From the NCBI RefSeq assembly GCF_009363855.1, contig NZ_CP045423.1, positions 960,001 to 1,024,000 on the forward strand: a stretch of 64,000 nucleotides of DNA, written 5' to 3'. Below the pieces are notes generated by a model. That model saw nothing but the letters and a program-made list of their open reading frames with translations, was not told where the DNA came from and did no database searches. This DNA is from Microvirga thermotolerans. Lineage in GTDB: Bacteria; Pseudomonadota; Alphaproteobacteria; Rhizobiales; Beijerinckiaceae. Below, in pieces: positions 14,865 through 22,833 of this stretch. Each line of letters starts with the position of its first letter. Within the stretch, counting starts at the first letter, position 1. Made by a program: the position numbers and the translations under genes.

Positions 14865-15500
14865 CTACTGCCGGGCCCACATGATGCGGGCGACCCAGGC
14901 GACATCCTCGGCCGGGATCGTCCGGTCCTCCTGCCCGGCCTCGAAAGTGGCGAGCTCCAGGGTCTTGGCCGAGCGGCGGCGGAGTTCCTTCGCGAGGATC
15001 TCGCCGCTGTTCAGGCGCACGACCACCCGGTCGCCCTTGCGCATGCTGGCGGTGGGGGAAACGATGAGGATGTCCCCGTCGCGGTAGAGCGGCGCCATGG
15101 AATCGCCCGTCACCTCCAGGGCGAACACCTTTTCCTGCCCGAAATCGGGAAAGTCGATCTCGTCCCAGCCGGGTCCCCCGGCGGGCATGCCCTCTTCGGT
15201 GAAGAGCTTCGCGCCCGATGCCGCCTGCGTCAGGCCGATCAGCGGGATCGTCGAGCGGCGCAGGGAGCCCGAGGGCTCCACGAGACGCAGGAAATCCTCC
15301 AGGGTCGCGCCGGTCGCGCGGAGGATCTTCGCGATGGACTCGGTGGAGGGCCAGCGGTCCCGGCCTTCCGGACTGGTGCGCTTCGACTTGTTGAAGCTGG
15401 TGGCGTCGAGCCCGGCCTTGCGGGCGAGGCCCGACGCGGTCATGCCGTGGCGTGCAGCCAGGGCGTCGATGGCGGCCCAAACGCGCTCATGGGACAGCAT
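14865..15500 (-). CDS. XRE/S24 (LexA-fold) transcriptional repressor
   Basis: Protein of 211 residues with an N-terminal helix-turn-helix (about 12-45, GMTASGLARKAGLDATSFNK) and a C-terminal S24 peptidase fold. The Ser-Lys dyad of self-cleaving repressors is present: Ser134 in VTGDSMAPLYRDGD and Lys171 in EILAKEL. A canonical Ala-Gly cleavage pair is not clear; ASG (about 95-97) is the nearest candidate. This is a CI-like repressor and not LexA itself, which in this group has a winged-helix N-terminus of different sequence. ATG 15500 is chosen over an upstream start at 15617 because the extension covers the promoter. It is divergent from the DUF952 gene, with an inverted repeat between them (15566-15595) as a possible operator. 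Confidence 0.87.
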   Translation of the reverse strand: MLSHERVWAAIDALAARHGMTASGLARKAGLDATSFNKSKRTSPEGRDRWPSTESIAKILRATGATLEDFLRLVEPSGSLRRSTIPLIGLTQAASGAKLFTEEGMPAGGPGWDEIDFPDFGQEKVFALEVTGDSMAPLYRDGDILIVSPTASMRKGDRVVVRLNSGEILAKELRRRSAKTLELATFEAGQEDRTIPAEDVAWVARIMWARQ

Positions 15501-15565
15501 ATGATGAACCTTCGAGAGGTTGCCGAAACTGTACTGGAAACCGGACCTATGATTAGGAATTAAGG

Positions 15566-15595
15566 TTGTTCTGTGACCCGCACAATGGAGAACAA
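15566..15595. promoter_or_regulatory. Inverted repeat between repressor and DUF952 gene
   Basis: TTGTTCT (15566-15572) and AGAACAA (15589-15595) form a perfect 7-bp inverted repeat with a 16-bp spacer, centred 80 bp from both starts. This fits a dyad operator for the S24-type repressor. The arms resemble LexA half-sites, but the arrangement is inverted, not a direct GTTC repeat, so it is not scored as an SOS box. Binding is inferred. Confidence 0.45.
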
Positions 15596-15661
15596 GGTTT
15601 AGCGACAATGTGCCCATGTTCCGGTTGCTCCTGGGAAGACCGGGCGCTACTCACATGCACC

Positions 15662-16006
15662 ATGGGAATTATCTATAAAATCTGTTCCGAGCCGCTCTGG
15701 AAGGCAGCGGAGGCGGAAAAAGTCTTCCGCGGCGCCCCGGTCGATAGCCAGGATGGGTACATCCACTTTTCTACTGCCGCCCAGGTTCGCGAGACGGCCG
15801 CAAGGCATTTCGCCGGCCAGGACGGACTCGTCCTCGTGGCGGTGGACGAGGAACGCCTTGGGGAGGCTCTCCGCTACGAGCCCTCCCGGGGCGGCGATCT
15901 GTTTCCCCATCTCTACGCCCTCCTGCCCCTGTCCGCCGTCCTCTGGGTGAAGCCGCTGCCCTTAGGGGATGATGGCCGGCACGTCTTTCCGGATCTCGCC
16001 GCATGA
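15662..16006 (+). CDS. DUF952 family protein
   Basis: Protein of 114 residues matching the DUF952 family: start [16 protein letters not shown], then the conserved [16 protein letters not shown] and a C-terminal [19 protein letters not shown]. Members are small cytoplasmic proteins related in fold to ADP-ribosyl-handling enzymes, but their role is not established. ATG 15662 is chosen over 15566 because the family starts there and the extension runs through the operator. The stop overlaps the pyrD start by four bases (16003-16006), so it is cotranscribed and translationally coupled with pyrD; this pairing is common in alphaproteobacteria as far as I recall. Confidence 0.88.
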   Translation: MGIIYKICSEPLWKAAEAEKVFRGAPVDSQDGYIHFSTAAQVRETAARHFAGQDGLVLVAVDEERLGEALRYEPSRGGDLFPHLYALLPLSAVLWVKPLPLGDDGRHVFPDLAA

Positions 16007-17088
16007 TCGAGAGCCTGTTCCCCCTCGCGAGGCCGATCCTTCACGCCCTGGATGCGGAAACGGCCCATCAGCTGACGATCCGGAGCCTCTCCCTCCTGCC
16101 GGCGCGGGCTCCGGCGCCGGACGATCCCCGCCTCGCCGTGGAGGCGTTCGGCCGCCGGTTCCCCAACCCGGTCGGGCTTGCGGCCGGCTTCGACAAGCAG
16201 TGCGAGGTCCCCGATCAGCTCCTGTCGCTCGGCTTCGGTTTCGTGGAGACCGGCGGCGTCGTTCCGAACCCCCAGGAAGGCAACCCGAGGCCGCGGGTGT
16301 TCCGGCTCGCCCGCGACGAGGCGGTCATCAACCGCTTCGGCCTGAACAGCGAGGGCCTCGAGGTCGTCCGCCGCCGGCTCGAGGCGCGGCGCGGCCGGCC
16401 CGGCATCGTCGGCGTCAACATCGGCGCGAACAAGGATTCCGCCGACCGCATCGCGGACTACGCGCGCTGCGTCCGCGGGCTTGCGGGACTCGTCGACTTC
16501 CTCACCATCAACGTCTCCTCGCCCAACACGCCGGGCTTGCGGGACCTCCAGGGCGAGGCCTTCCTCGACGATCTCCTCGCCCGCTGCATCGAGGCGCGGG
16601 ACGAGGCCGACCGCCAGCGGGAGAAGACCACGATCCTCCTGAAGATCGCACCCGACATCTCCCTGGACACGCTCGATGCCATCGTCGCCACCGCCCTGCG
16701 GCGCGGGGTCGACGGCCTGATCGTCTCGAACACCACCGTGGCGCGGCCCGACAGCCTGAAGGAGAAGGGACTGGCCCGGGAGACCGGCGGCCTCTCGGGA
16801 CGGCCGCTCTTCGTCCCCTCGACGGTCCTGCTGGCGCAGACCTTCCTGCGGGTCGGGCGAAGGATTCCCCTGATCGGAGTCGGCGGGGTCGACTCCGCCG
16901 AGGCGGCCTGGGCGAAGATCCGCGCGGGGGCGCACCTCGTTCAGCTCTATTCCGCGCTGGTCTACAAGGGGCCGGGCCTCGTCGGCGAGATCAAGCGCGG
17001 GCTCGCGAGGACGCTGGACCGGGAGGCCACGTCCCTGGAGCGGGCGGTCGGGCGCGACGCGGCGGCCATGGCCGAGGGCCGGTGCTGA
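16003..17088 (+). CDS. pyrD: Dihydroorotate dehydrogenase (quinone), class 2
   Basis: Fourth step of de novo pyrimidine synthesis: FMN-dependent oxidation of dihydroorotate to orotate with electrons passed to membrane quinone. The 361-residue protein has the class 2 N-terminal helical membrane-docking segment ([20 protein letters not shown]), then the TIM-barrel with [11 protein letters not shown], the flavin/substrate loops [14 protein letters not shown] and [21 protein letters not shown] (containing the class 2 catalytic Ser region) and the C-terminal [13 protein letters not shown] phosphate-binding segment. Length is normal. Coupled by ATGA overlap to the DUF952 gene. Confidence 0.96.
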   Translation: MIESLFPLARPILHALDAETAHQLTIRSLSLLPARAPAPDDPRLAVEAFGRRFPNPVGLAAGFDKQCEVPDQLLSLGFGFVETGGVVPNPQEGNPRPRVFRLARDEAVINRFGLNSEGLEVVRRRLEARRGRPGIVGVNIGANKDSADRIADYARCVRGLAGLVDFLTINVSSPNTPGLRDLQGEAFLDDLLARCIEARDEADRQREKTTILLKIAPDISLDTLDAIVATALRRGVDGLIVSNTTVARPDSLKEKGLARETGGLSGRPLFVPSTVLLAQTFLRVGRRIPLIGVGGVDSAEAAWAKIRAGAHLVQLYSALVYKGPGLVGEIKRGLARTLDREATSLERAVGRDAAAMAEGRC

Positions 17089-17091
17089 AAT

Positions 17092-18438
17092 TCACGCCGC
17101 GTCACGCCCTTCGGCGAAGGTCCGGCGCGTCAGCCGCGGGCAGAGGAAGGCCTGACCGAGGCCGCGCACGCCGAGGAAGACGAGGAGCGCGATCCACAGG
17201 CCCGTGTTGCCGAGCGTGCCCGTGGCGAGGATCATGCCGCCATAGACCGCGAGGGCGAGGAGCATGAGGTCGCGCATCGCCTTGGTCCACGTGGCGCCGG
17301 TATAGATCCCGTCGAAGGCGAAGGCGGCGGCGCCGACCAGGGGCGTCAGCGCCGCATAGGCGAGGTAGTCGCGCGCATAGGCGCGCACCTCCGGGCTCGT
17401 GGTGACGAAGTCGATGAACGGGCCGCCCGCCGCGAGGAAGATCGCCGAGACCGCGAGGCCGAACCCGAAGCTCCAGCCGAGGCTTAAGGTGACGGCGCGG
17501 CCGAAGCCGCGCTCGTCGCGGGCCCCGATGCTCTGCCCGCACAGGGTCTCGGCGGCGGTGGCGAACCCGTCGAGGAAATAGCCGCCGATCAGGAACATGT
17601 TGTAGAGCACCGCATTCGCGGCGAGTGTCACGTCCCCCGCGCGGGCGCCCATGGCGCTGAAGATGCCGAAGGCCAGCATGAGCGCGATGTTGCGGATCAT
17701 GATGTCCCTGTTCATGCTCAGGGTCTGCATCATGGCCGCGCGGTCGAGGGTCTCGCGCCAGGCGACCGAGAAGGGGTTCGAGCCGAGCCGCCGGAGGACG
17801 AGGATGCCGAGCCCCACGCCGAAGACCTCCGCCGCCGCCGTGCCGATCGCCGCGCCGGCCACACCCCACCCGAAGGCGAGCACCAGGACGGAGGTGAGCA
17901 GGATGTTCGCGACGTTGATCGCAACCTGCAGGAACAGCCCGAGATCCGTGCGTCCCCGTCCGAGCGTCGAGCCGAGAATGACGTAGTTCGCCAAGGTGAA
18001 CGGCGCCGCCCAGATGCGGATGTAGAAGTAGGTGGCGAGCGCGCCCTTCACCGCCTCGCTCGCCCCGGTCAGCGGAAACGCGATCGCCGCGATCGGCCAT
18101 TGCAGGAGGATGAGCAGGAGCCCGGCGACGGTCGCGACGAGGAGGGCGCGGGCGAGGGCGCGGTCCACCTCGTGCCGGTCGCCGGCCCCGGTCGCCTGCG
18201 CGGTCATGCCGGCGGTGGCCATGCGCAGGGAACCGAAGCTCCAGAACAGGAAGTCGAACACCACGGCGCCCAGGGCGACGGCACCGAGGAGATGGGCCTG
18301 GCCGAGCCGCCCGATCACGGTCGCGTCCACGAGGCCGAGCAGCGGCGTCGTGACGTGAGACAGGGTCATGGGGAGCGCGAGCGCCAGGATGCGCCCGTGC
18401 GTGACGGCGATCCGCCGCGAGGAGATGGAGCCTTCCAT
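17092..18438 (-). CDS. MATE family efflux transporter (DinF type)
   Basis: Inner-membrane multidrug/cation antiporter of 448 residues with about 12 hydrophobic segments in two halves, the usual MATE layout. The N-terminus LALPMTLSHVTTPLLGLVDATVIGRLG is the DinF-subfamily signature (Asp in helix 1), and the second half has NAVLYNMFLIGGYFLDGFATAAETLCGQ. In E. coli dinF follows lexA and is SOS-induced; no LexA box was found upstream here. It ends tail to tail with pyrD (3-bp gap) and is followed upstream by the DUF6460-like gene on the same strand, 9 bp away, so the two may form an operon. Substrate unknown. Confidence 0.92.
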   Translation of the reverse strand: MEGSISSRRIAVTHGRILALALPMTLSHVTTPLLGLVDATVIGRLGQAHLLGAVALGAVVFDFLFWSFGSLRMATAGMTAQATGAGDRHEVDRALARALLVATVAGLLLILLQWPIAAIAFPLTGASEAVKGALATYFYIRIWAAPFTLANYVILGSTLGRGRTDLGLFLQVAINVANILLTSVLVLAFGWGVAGAAIGTAAAEVFGVGLGILVLRRLGSNPFSVAWRETLDRAAMMQTLSMNRDIMIRNIALMLAFGIFSAMGARAGDVTLAANAVLYNMFLIGGYFLDGFATAAETLCGQSIGARDERGFGRAVTLSLGWSFGFGLAVSAIFLAAGGPFIDFVTTSPEVRAYARDYLAYAALTPLVGAAAFAFDGIYTGATWTKAMRDLMLLALAVYGGMILATGTLGNTGLWIALLVFLGVRGLGQAFLCPRLTRRTFAEGRDAA

Positions 18439-18447
18439 GGGTCTGTC

Positions 18448-18708
18448 TCAGTGCCTGCCGAGGAGCCGCGCGATCAGCCAGAGGGGAACGACGATCGCCG
18501 CCCCGTAGGCGATCCAGCGCCCCACCTCGATCACCGTATCCAGGCTCAGGCCGAGAAGCGAGCGCAGCCAGTTGTAGAGACCCTCGATCAGGCCGAACGG
18601 CGTGATGTCGAGAAAGGCCATGAAGGCTCCCACGAGGAGGGACAGAAAGACGAGCTTGACGAGAACGGAGCCGGGCGAGCCGCCGAGTAGCCGAGTCAAG
18701 TTGGACAT
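18448..18708 (-). CDS. Small two-helix membrane protein (DUF6460-like)
   Basis: Protein of 86 residues with two hydrophobic helices: LVKLVFLSLLVGAFMAFL (about 16-33) and WIAYGAAIVVPLWLIARLL (about 65-83), linked by a segment with TPFGLIEGLYNWLRSL. It resembles the small DUF6460 membrane proteins of Hyphomicrobiales, whose role is unknown. It precedes the MATE transporter gene by 9 bp on the same strand and probably shares its transcript. No catalytic motif is visible. Confidence 0.75.
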   Translation of the reverse strand: MSNLTRLLGGSPGSVLVKLVFLSLLVGAFMAFLDITPFGLIEGLYNWLRSLLGLSLDTVIEVGRWIAYGAAIVVPLWLIARLLGRH

Positions 18709-18804
18709 TGTCCCATCCTTATTCCTTTGCCGTGCTGGACCGCGGCCGGCGCCTGTGCTTCATCGCAAGGGTCGGCGACGAAGGCAACCTCATCCGGGAT
18801 TGGC

Positions 18805-19746
18805 ATGATCGACCCCACCCTTTTCGACCCCTCGGCCGTGAGCGAGGAAATCAAGGCCCAGAACGCGGAGATCGTCTCCCGCCTGTCCGCGCTGCCGGAC
18901 CCGTGGTCGGTTCCCCTCGAGACGGTGCGCGAGCGGCGCCGTCAGGGGCTGGGTCCGTTCCCGCCGCTCCCGAAGAGCCCGCGCGCGAAGGTGATCGAGA
19001 TCGAAGGGCCTGCGGGCCCCCTGCCGCTGCGCATGATCGTGCCGGACGCCCCGAAAGGGGTTTACCTCCACATCCACGGCGGCGGATGGACCTGGGGAAC
19101 CGCGGACGAGCAGGATCCCTACCTCGAACGCATGGCCGACAGATGCGGCCTCGCGGTGGTCTCCGTGGAATACCGCCTCGCGCCGGAGAACCCCTATCCC
19201 GCCGCCCATGACGACTGCGAGGCCGCGGCGCTGTGGCTCGTCCGCGAGGCCAGGGCCCGCTTCGGAACGGAGCGCCTCTTCATCGGAGGCGAGTCGGCCG
19301 GGGCGCACCTGTCCGCCGCGACGCTCCTGCGCCTGCGCGACCGGCACGGGCTGACCCCCTTCAGGGGCGCCAACCTCTTCGCCGGCTGCTACGACCTGAG
19401 CCTGACCCCGAGCGTGCTGAACTGGGGCGCCGAAAAGCTCGTGCTCAACACCCGCGACGTCAGGATCTTCGCCGACAACCTGTGCGGCCCGCACGCGGAC
19501 CGGCGCGATCCGGACATCTCGCCCCTCTATGCCGACCTCAAGGGCATGCCGCCCGCCCTGTTCTCGGTCGGCACGCGGGACCTTCTCCTCGACGACACCC
19601 TGTTCATGGCGGCCCGGTGGGCGTCCTTCTCCAACCGCACCGACCTCGCCGTCTGGCCCGGCGGCTGCCATGTGTTCATCCGCTACGAGAGCGCAATGAC
19701 GGAGCAGGCCCTCGCCCGCATCGACGCCTTCGTGAACGGGCTCTGA
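18805..19746 (+). CDS. Alpha/beta hydrolase, HSL-type esterase
   Basis: Carboxylic-ester hydrolase of 313 residues in the hormone-sensitive-lipase family. Visible motifs: oxyanion-hole HGGGW (about 93-97), VEYRLAPENPYPAA, nucleophile elbow GESAG (about 164-168), DLLLDD (acid region, about 264-269) and the catalytic His in GGCHVF (about 289-294). No signal peptide, so cytoplasmic. ATG 18805 (MIDPTLFD) is chosen because the upstream in-frame segment to 18727 is unlike the family. It has no operon partner: the upstream gene is divergent and the downstream response regulator is convergent. Natural substrate unknown. Confidence 0.9.
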   Translation: MIDPTLFDPSAVSEEIKAQNAEIVSRLSALPDPWSVPLETVRERRRQGLGPFPPLPKSPRAKVIEIEGPAGPLPLRMIVPDAPKGVYLHIHGGGWTWGTADEQDPYLERMADRCGLAVVSVEYRLAPENPYPAAHDDCEAAALWLVREARARFGTERLFIGGESAGAHLSAATLLRLRDRHGLTPFRGANLFAGCYDLSLTPSVLNWGAEKLVLNTRDVRIFADNLCGPHADRRDPDISPLYADLKGMPPALFSVGTRDLLLDDTLFMAARWASFSNRTDLAVWPGGCHVFIRYESAMTEQALARIDAFVNGL

Positions 19747-19800
19747 CCGGGACGGCGCGAAGCCACGCCGCCGATTCGGGACATCGGACGGCGGAACGGT

Positions 19801-20472
19801 TCAATCGGCGCTGGCGGGAGAGGGGCGCTGCGTCACGCCGATCTTGGAGGCCGCGATCACCGCCTGGGTGCGGCTGTCGACGCCCAGCTTGTCGAGGATC
19901 GCCGACACGTGGGCCTTCACGGTCGCTTCCGAAACCGAGAGCTCATAGGCGATCTGCTTGTTGAGGAGCCCTTCGGACAGCATCGTCAGCACCCGCACCT
20001 GCTGCGGGGTGAGGGTGGCGAGCCGCCGCACCAGATCGGCGGTTTCCTTGTCCTCGGCGGCGGAGAGGTCCACGTCCGGGGGCGTCCAGACGTCGCCCGC
20101 GAGGACGGCGCCGATGGCGCCGCCGATGCTGTCGGTGTCGATGGATTTCGGAATGAAGCCGGAGGCGCCGAATTCCAGGGCCCGGCGGATGACCGTCGGC
20201 TCCTCCGTGGCCGAGACGATCACCACGGGAAGTTCCGGATGCTGGGCCCTGAGGGACAGGAGGCCGGAAAAGCCCTGGACGCCCGGCATGGTCAGGTCCA
20301 GCAGGATCAGGTCGATGTCCCGCTCGTGGCCGAGCGCGGCGTTCAGCTCGTCCATGCCGTTCGCCTCGATGACGCGCGCCTTCGGCATGACGGAACCGAT
20401 CGCCTGACGCAGCGCGCCGCGGAAGAGCGGGTGGTCGTCGGCGATGATGATCGTGGTATTCTGACCCTGCAC
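19801..20472 (-). CDS. Orphan NarL/LuxR-type response regulator
   Basis: DNA-binding response regulator of 223 residues. Receiver domain 1-120 with the acidic pair DD (12-13), phospho-acceptor Asp59 (LLDLTMPG) and Lys109; C-terminal LuxR helix-turn-helix beginning LTPQQVRVLTMLSEGLLNKQ, with SEATVKAHVSAILDKLG. Translation most likely begins at GTG 20472, because GGAGGAG lies 5-6 nt upstream; another in-frame GTG at 20487 overlaps that Shine-Dalgarno sequence. No histidine kinase is adjacent, so its partner is elsewhere in the genome. It is convergent with the esterase gene. Confidence 0.92.
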   Translation of the reverse strand: MQGQNTTIIIADDHPLFRGALRQAIGSVMPKARVIEANGMDELNAALGHERDIDLILLDLTMPGVQGFSGLLSLRAQHPELPVVIVSATEEPTVIRRALEFGASGFIPKSIDTDSIGGAIGAVLAGDVWTPPDVDLSAAEDKETADLVRRLATLTPQQVRVLTMLSEGLLNKQIAYELSVSEATVKAHVSAILDKLGVDSRTQAVIAASKIGVTQRPSPASAD

Positions 20473-20614
20473 TCTGTCTCCTCCCACGCAACCCTTCGAG
20501 CCTTATCCGCTTCCCGCCCGGCCTGGCAAGGCGGAGCCTGACGAGGCCCGTTCGCCATTCTAGCCGAATTCCCGCGCCATGGAGGCGGAAAACGAGAGGC
20601 GGCGCCCTTCCTCC

Positions 20615-21079
20615 TCAGGCTCCGATCAGATGGAACAGGATGTCCCGGCGGTGGGGCCGGTCGCGGTGCTCGACGAGGAACAGCCCCTGCCAGGTTCCGA
20701 GCGCCATCTGCCCCTCCGTCACGGGAATGGTCACGCTGGAGCCGCTGAGCATGGTCCTGATATGGGCGGGCATGTCGTCGGGCCCTTCGGTCGCATGGAC
20801 ATAGGCGGCCTCGCGCGGGGCCAGGCGGTTCAGAGCCGCAAGCAGGTCGCGGCGCACGTCCGGGTCGGCGTTCTCCTGGATCAGGAGCGAGGCCGAGGTG
20901 TGCCGGCAGAAGACCGTCAGGATCCCGTGCAGGATTCCGGTGCCGAAGACCCACCGGGCCGCGGGCTCCGTCAGCTCGGTGAAGCCCTGCCCGGCAGTCT
21001 CGACGACGAGGCGTCCCAGGGCCTGCTGCGTCACGCTGCCTTCCGTGAGGGTTTCCACCGTCGGCGCTGTCATGGTCAT
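20615..21079 (-). CDS. YjbQ/UPF0047 family protein
   Basis: Protein of 154 residues of the YjbQ (UPF0047) family, which has weak thiamine-phosphate-synthase activity in E. coli but whose main role is unsettled. Family features are TVFCRHTSASLLIQENADPD (conserved His and Ser) and the C-terminal GTWQGLFLVEHRDRPHRR, with a third metal-site His nearby. Start at ATG 21079 overlaps the ligase stop by four bases (21076-21079), so it is the last gene of the exonuclease-ligase operon. Why this enzyme travels with ligase-associated repair genes is unknown. Confidence 0.92.
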   Translation of the reverse strand: MTMTAPTVETLTEGSVTQQALGRLVVETAGQGFTELTEPAARWVFGTGILHGILTVFCRHTSASLLIQENADPDVRRDLLAALNRLAPREAAYVHATEGPDDMPAHIRTMLSGSSVTIPVTEGQMALGTWQGLFLVEHRDRPHRRDILFHLIGA

Positions 21080-22833
21080 GGCTCCCGGTCCTCCGCTTCC
21101 TGTCCGGCGAGCATACGCCCCTTGAGCGGATGAATCTCCTTTTCGCCCCGCTCCAGGATCCGTTCCAGGGTCTCGATGCGGTCCGCCTCCGCCGCGGGCT
21201 TGTCCCAGCGGATGCGGTTGATGCGGGGAAACCGCATGGCGAGGCCGGACTTGTGCCGGGTCGAGCGCTGCAGCCCCTCGAACGCGACTTCCAGCACCAG
21301 GCCCCGGTCCTTGCCGTACTCGACCTCGCGCACGGGGCCGAAGCGGTTGACCGTGTGGTTGCGGACGTAGCGGTCGAGCTTGATGAGCTCCTCGTCCGTG
21401 AAGCCGTGATAGGCCTTGCCGACGGGCACCAGCTCCTCGCCGTCCGGCCCGTCGCGCCAGACGCCGAAGGTGTAGTCCGAGTAGTAGGACGAACGCTTCC
21501 CGTGCCCGCGCTGGCCGTACATCATGACCGCGTCGACCAGATAGGGGTCGCGCTTCCACTTGTACCAGTAGCCCTTGGGCCGGCCGGGCAGGTAGGGGCT
21601 GTCCGCCCGCTTCACCATGCAGCCCTCGATGGCGTCCGCGTCGGGGCCGGCGCCCACCGAGGCCGGATCGGACCTCGCCGCGGCGAGCGCCTCCCAGGAG
21701 GCGAATTCCACAAGGGGAGACAGGTCGATGCGCGGGTCGCCCAGGCGGGCGACGAGGGCTTCGAGGCGCCGGCGGCGCTCCGTGAAGGGCAGGTGGCGCA
21801 GGTCCTCGTCTCCCTCGGTGAGGATGTCGTAGACCCGCAGGTGGGCCGGGAACTCGGCCATCAGCCTGGGCGTCACGGCCTTCCGGTTGAGGCGCTGCTG
21901 GAGCACGTTGAAGCTCTGCACGCGCCCCTCCCTGACGATCAGCAGCTCCCCGTCGATGGCCCCCTCGAAGGCGAGGGCCTCGACGAGATCGGGAAAGGCG
22001 GCCGACACGTCCTCGCCGGTGCGCGAATAGATGCGCCGGACGGGCCTGCCGTCGCCCGCGCGGCCGGAAACGGCCTGGAGGCGGATGCCGTCCCACTTCC
22101 ATTCGGCCAGGAACTCGGCCGGGTCGAGCTTCGCCATGTCCTCCTCCTCCAGCGGATGGGAGAGCATCGGCGGGCGGAACGGCGCGGGATTGCTGCTCTC
22201 CGGCTTCGCGGCGCGTCCTTCGACCCAGGCGAACAGGTCCTCGTAGGGCGGCTCCAGGCCATGCCAGATCAGCTCCACCTCGTCCGCCTCGACGCCGCCG
22301 AGCTGGGCCACGGCGGTCTTGGCGAGCCGGGCGGACACGCCGACCCGCAGCTCCCGGGTGATGAGCTTGATGAGCGCCCAGCGCCCGGTCTCGTCGAGGG
22401 CGTCCAACCATCCCGCGACCCGGGCCGGGAGGTCGCTCTTGCCCGTCGTCGCGAGCGCCTCGACGACCTCGGAGATGGTCGGGACGTGAAGGGGCGGGTC
22501 GTTGTGGCCGGGGCCCGGCGCCGCAATCTCTCTCTCCCGCAAGGGGGAGGGGAGGTGGCCCGGGGCAGGCCAGATGAGGGCTGCGGTCTCCGCCAGATCG
22601 CCGACATAGTGATAGGACATGCGGAACAGGACGGGATCAGTGCGTTCCTCCACCAGGCCGCGGATCAGGCCGGGCTTGGCCTCCTTGAACATCAGCGAGT
22701 TGGTGAGCGCCGCGAGCGCGTAGCCCCGGTCGGGGTCGGGCGTGTGGCTGAAATAGTCCACGAGGAGCCGCAGATTGGCATTGCGGCGCGGCTCGTAGGC
22801 GAGCCGGTCGAGGAGGGCGGCGAAGCGGTTCAT
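21076..22833 (-). CDS. Ligase-associated repair: ATP-dependent DNA ligase
   Basis: Seals nicks in duplex DNA through a lysyl-AMP intermediate. The 585-residue protein has an N-terminal DNA-binding domain (1-220), the nucleotidyltransferase domain with motif I EWKWDGIRL (Lys246) and the downstream GELLIVREG, GCMVKR and YWYKWKRDPY motifs, then an OB-fold domain. This is the bacterial ligase type that travels with an exonuclease, an Lhr-like helicase and a phosphoesterase; all four are within 8 kb here. ATG 22833 overlaps the exonuclease stop by four bases. Residues 90-113 (HLPSPLRERE) look like an inserted low-complexity segment encoded by a palindromic repeat at 22528-22552. Confidence 0.95.
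   Translation of the reverse strand: MNRFAALLDRLAYEPRRNANLRLLVDYFSHTPDPDRGYALAALTNSLMFKEAKPGLIRGLVEERTDPVLFRMSYHYVGDLAETAALIWPAPGHLPSPLREREIAAPGPGHNDPPLHVPTISEVVEALATTGKSDLPARVAGWLDALDETGRWALIKLITRELRVGVSARLAKTAVAQLGGVEADEVELIWHGLEPPYEDLFAWVEGRAAKPESSNPAPFRPPMLSHPLEEEDMAKLDPAEFLAEWKWDGIRLQAVSGRAGDGRPVRRIYSRTGEDVSAAFPDLVEALAFEGAIDGELLIVREGRVQSFNVLQQRLNRKAVTPRLMAEFPAHLRVYDILTEGDEDLRHLPFTERRRRLEALVARLGDPRIDLSPLVEFASWEALAAARSDPASVGAGPDADAIEGCMVKRADSPYLPGRPKGYWYKWKRDPYLVDAVMMYGQRGHGKRSSYYSDYTFGVWRDGPDGEELVPVGKAYHGFTDEELIKLDRYVRNHTVNRFGPVREVEYGKDRGLVLEVAFEGLQRSTRHKSGLAMRFPRINRIRWDKPAAEADRIETLERILERGEKEIHPLKGRMLAGQEAEDREP
22528..22552. repeat. Palindromic repeat-like segment inside ligase gene
   Basis: A CTCTCTCCC/GGGGGAG near-palindrome around GCAA, of the kind common as short dispersed intergenic repeats in GC-rich alphaproteobacteria. 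Here it is inside the ligase reading frame and encodes part of HLPSPLRERE. The frame stays open. Being a dispersed repeat is inferred; only one clear copy is in the window. Confidence 0.4.

Noticed and set aside
14865-15500. LexA itself
   Set aside because: The N-terminal helix-turn-helix is of XRE type and the cleavage site is unclear; it fits a CI-like repressor and not the host LexA.
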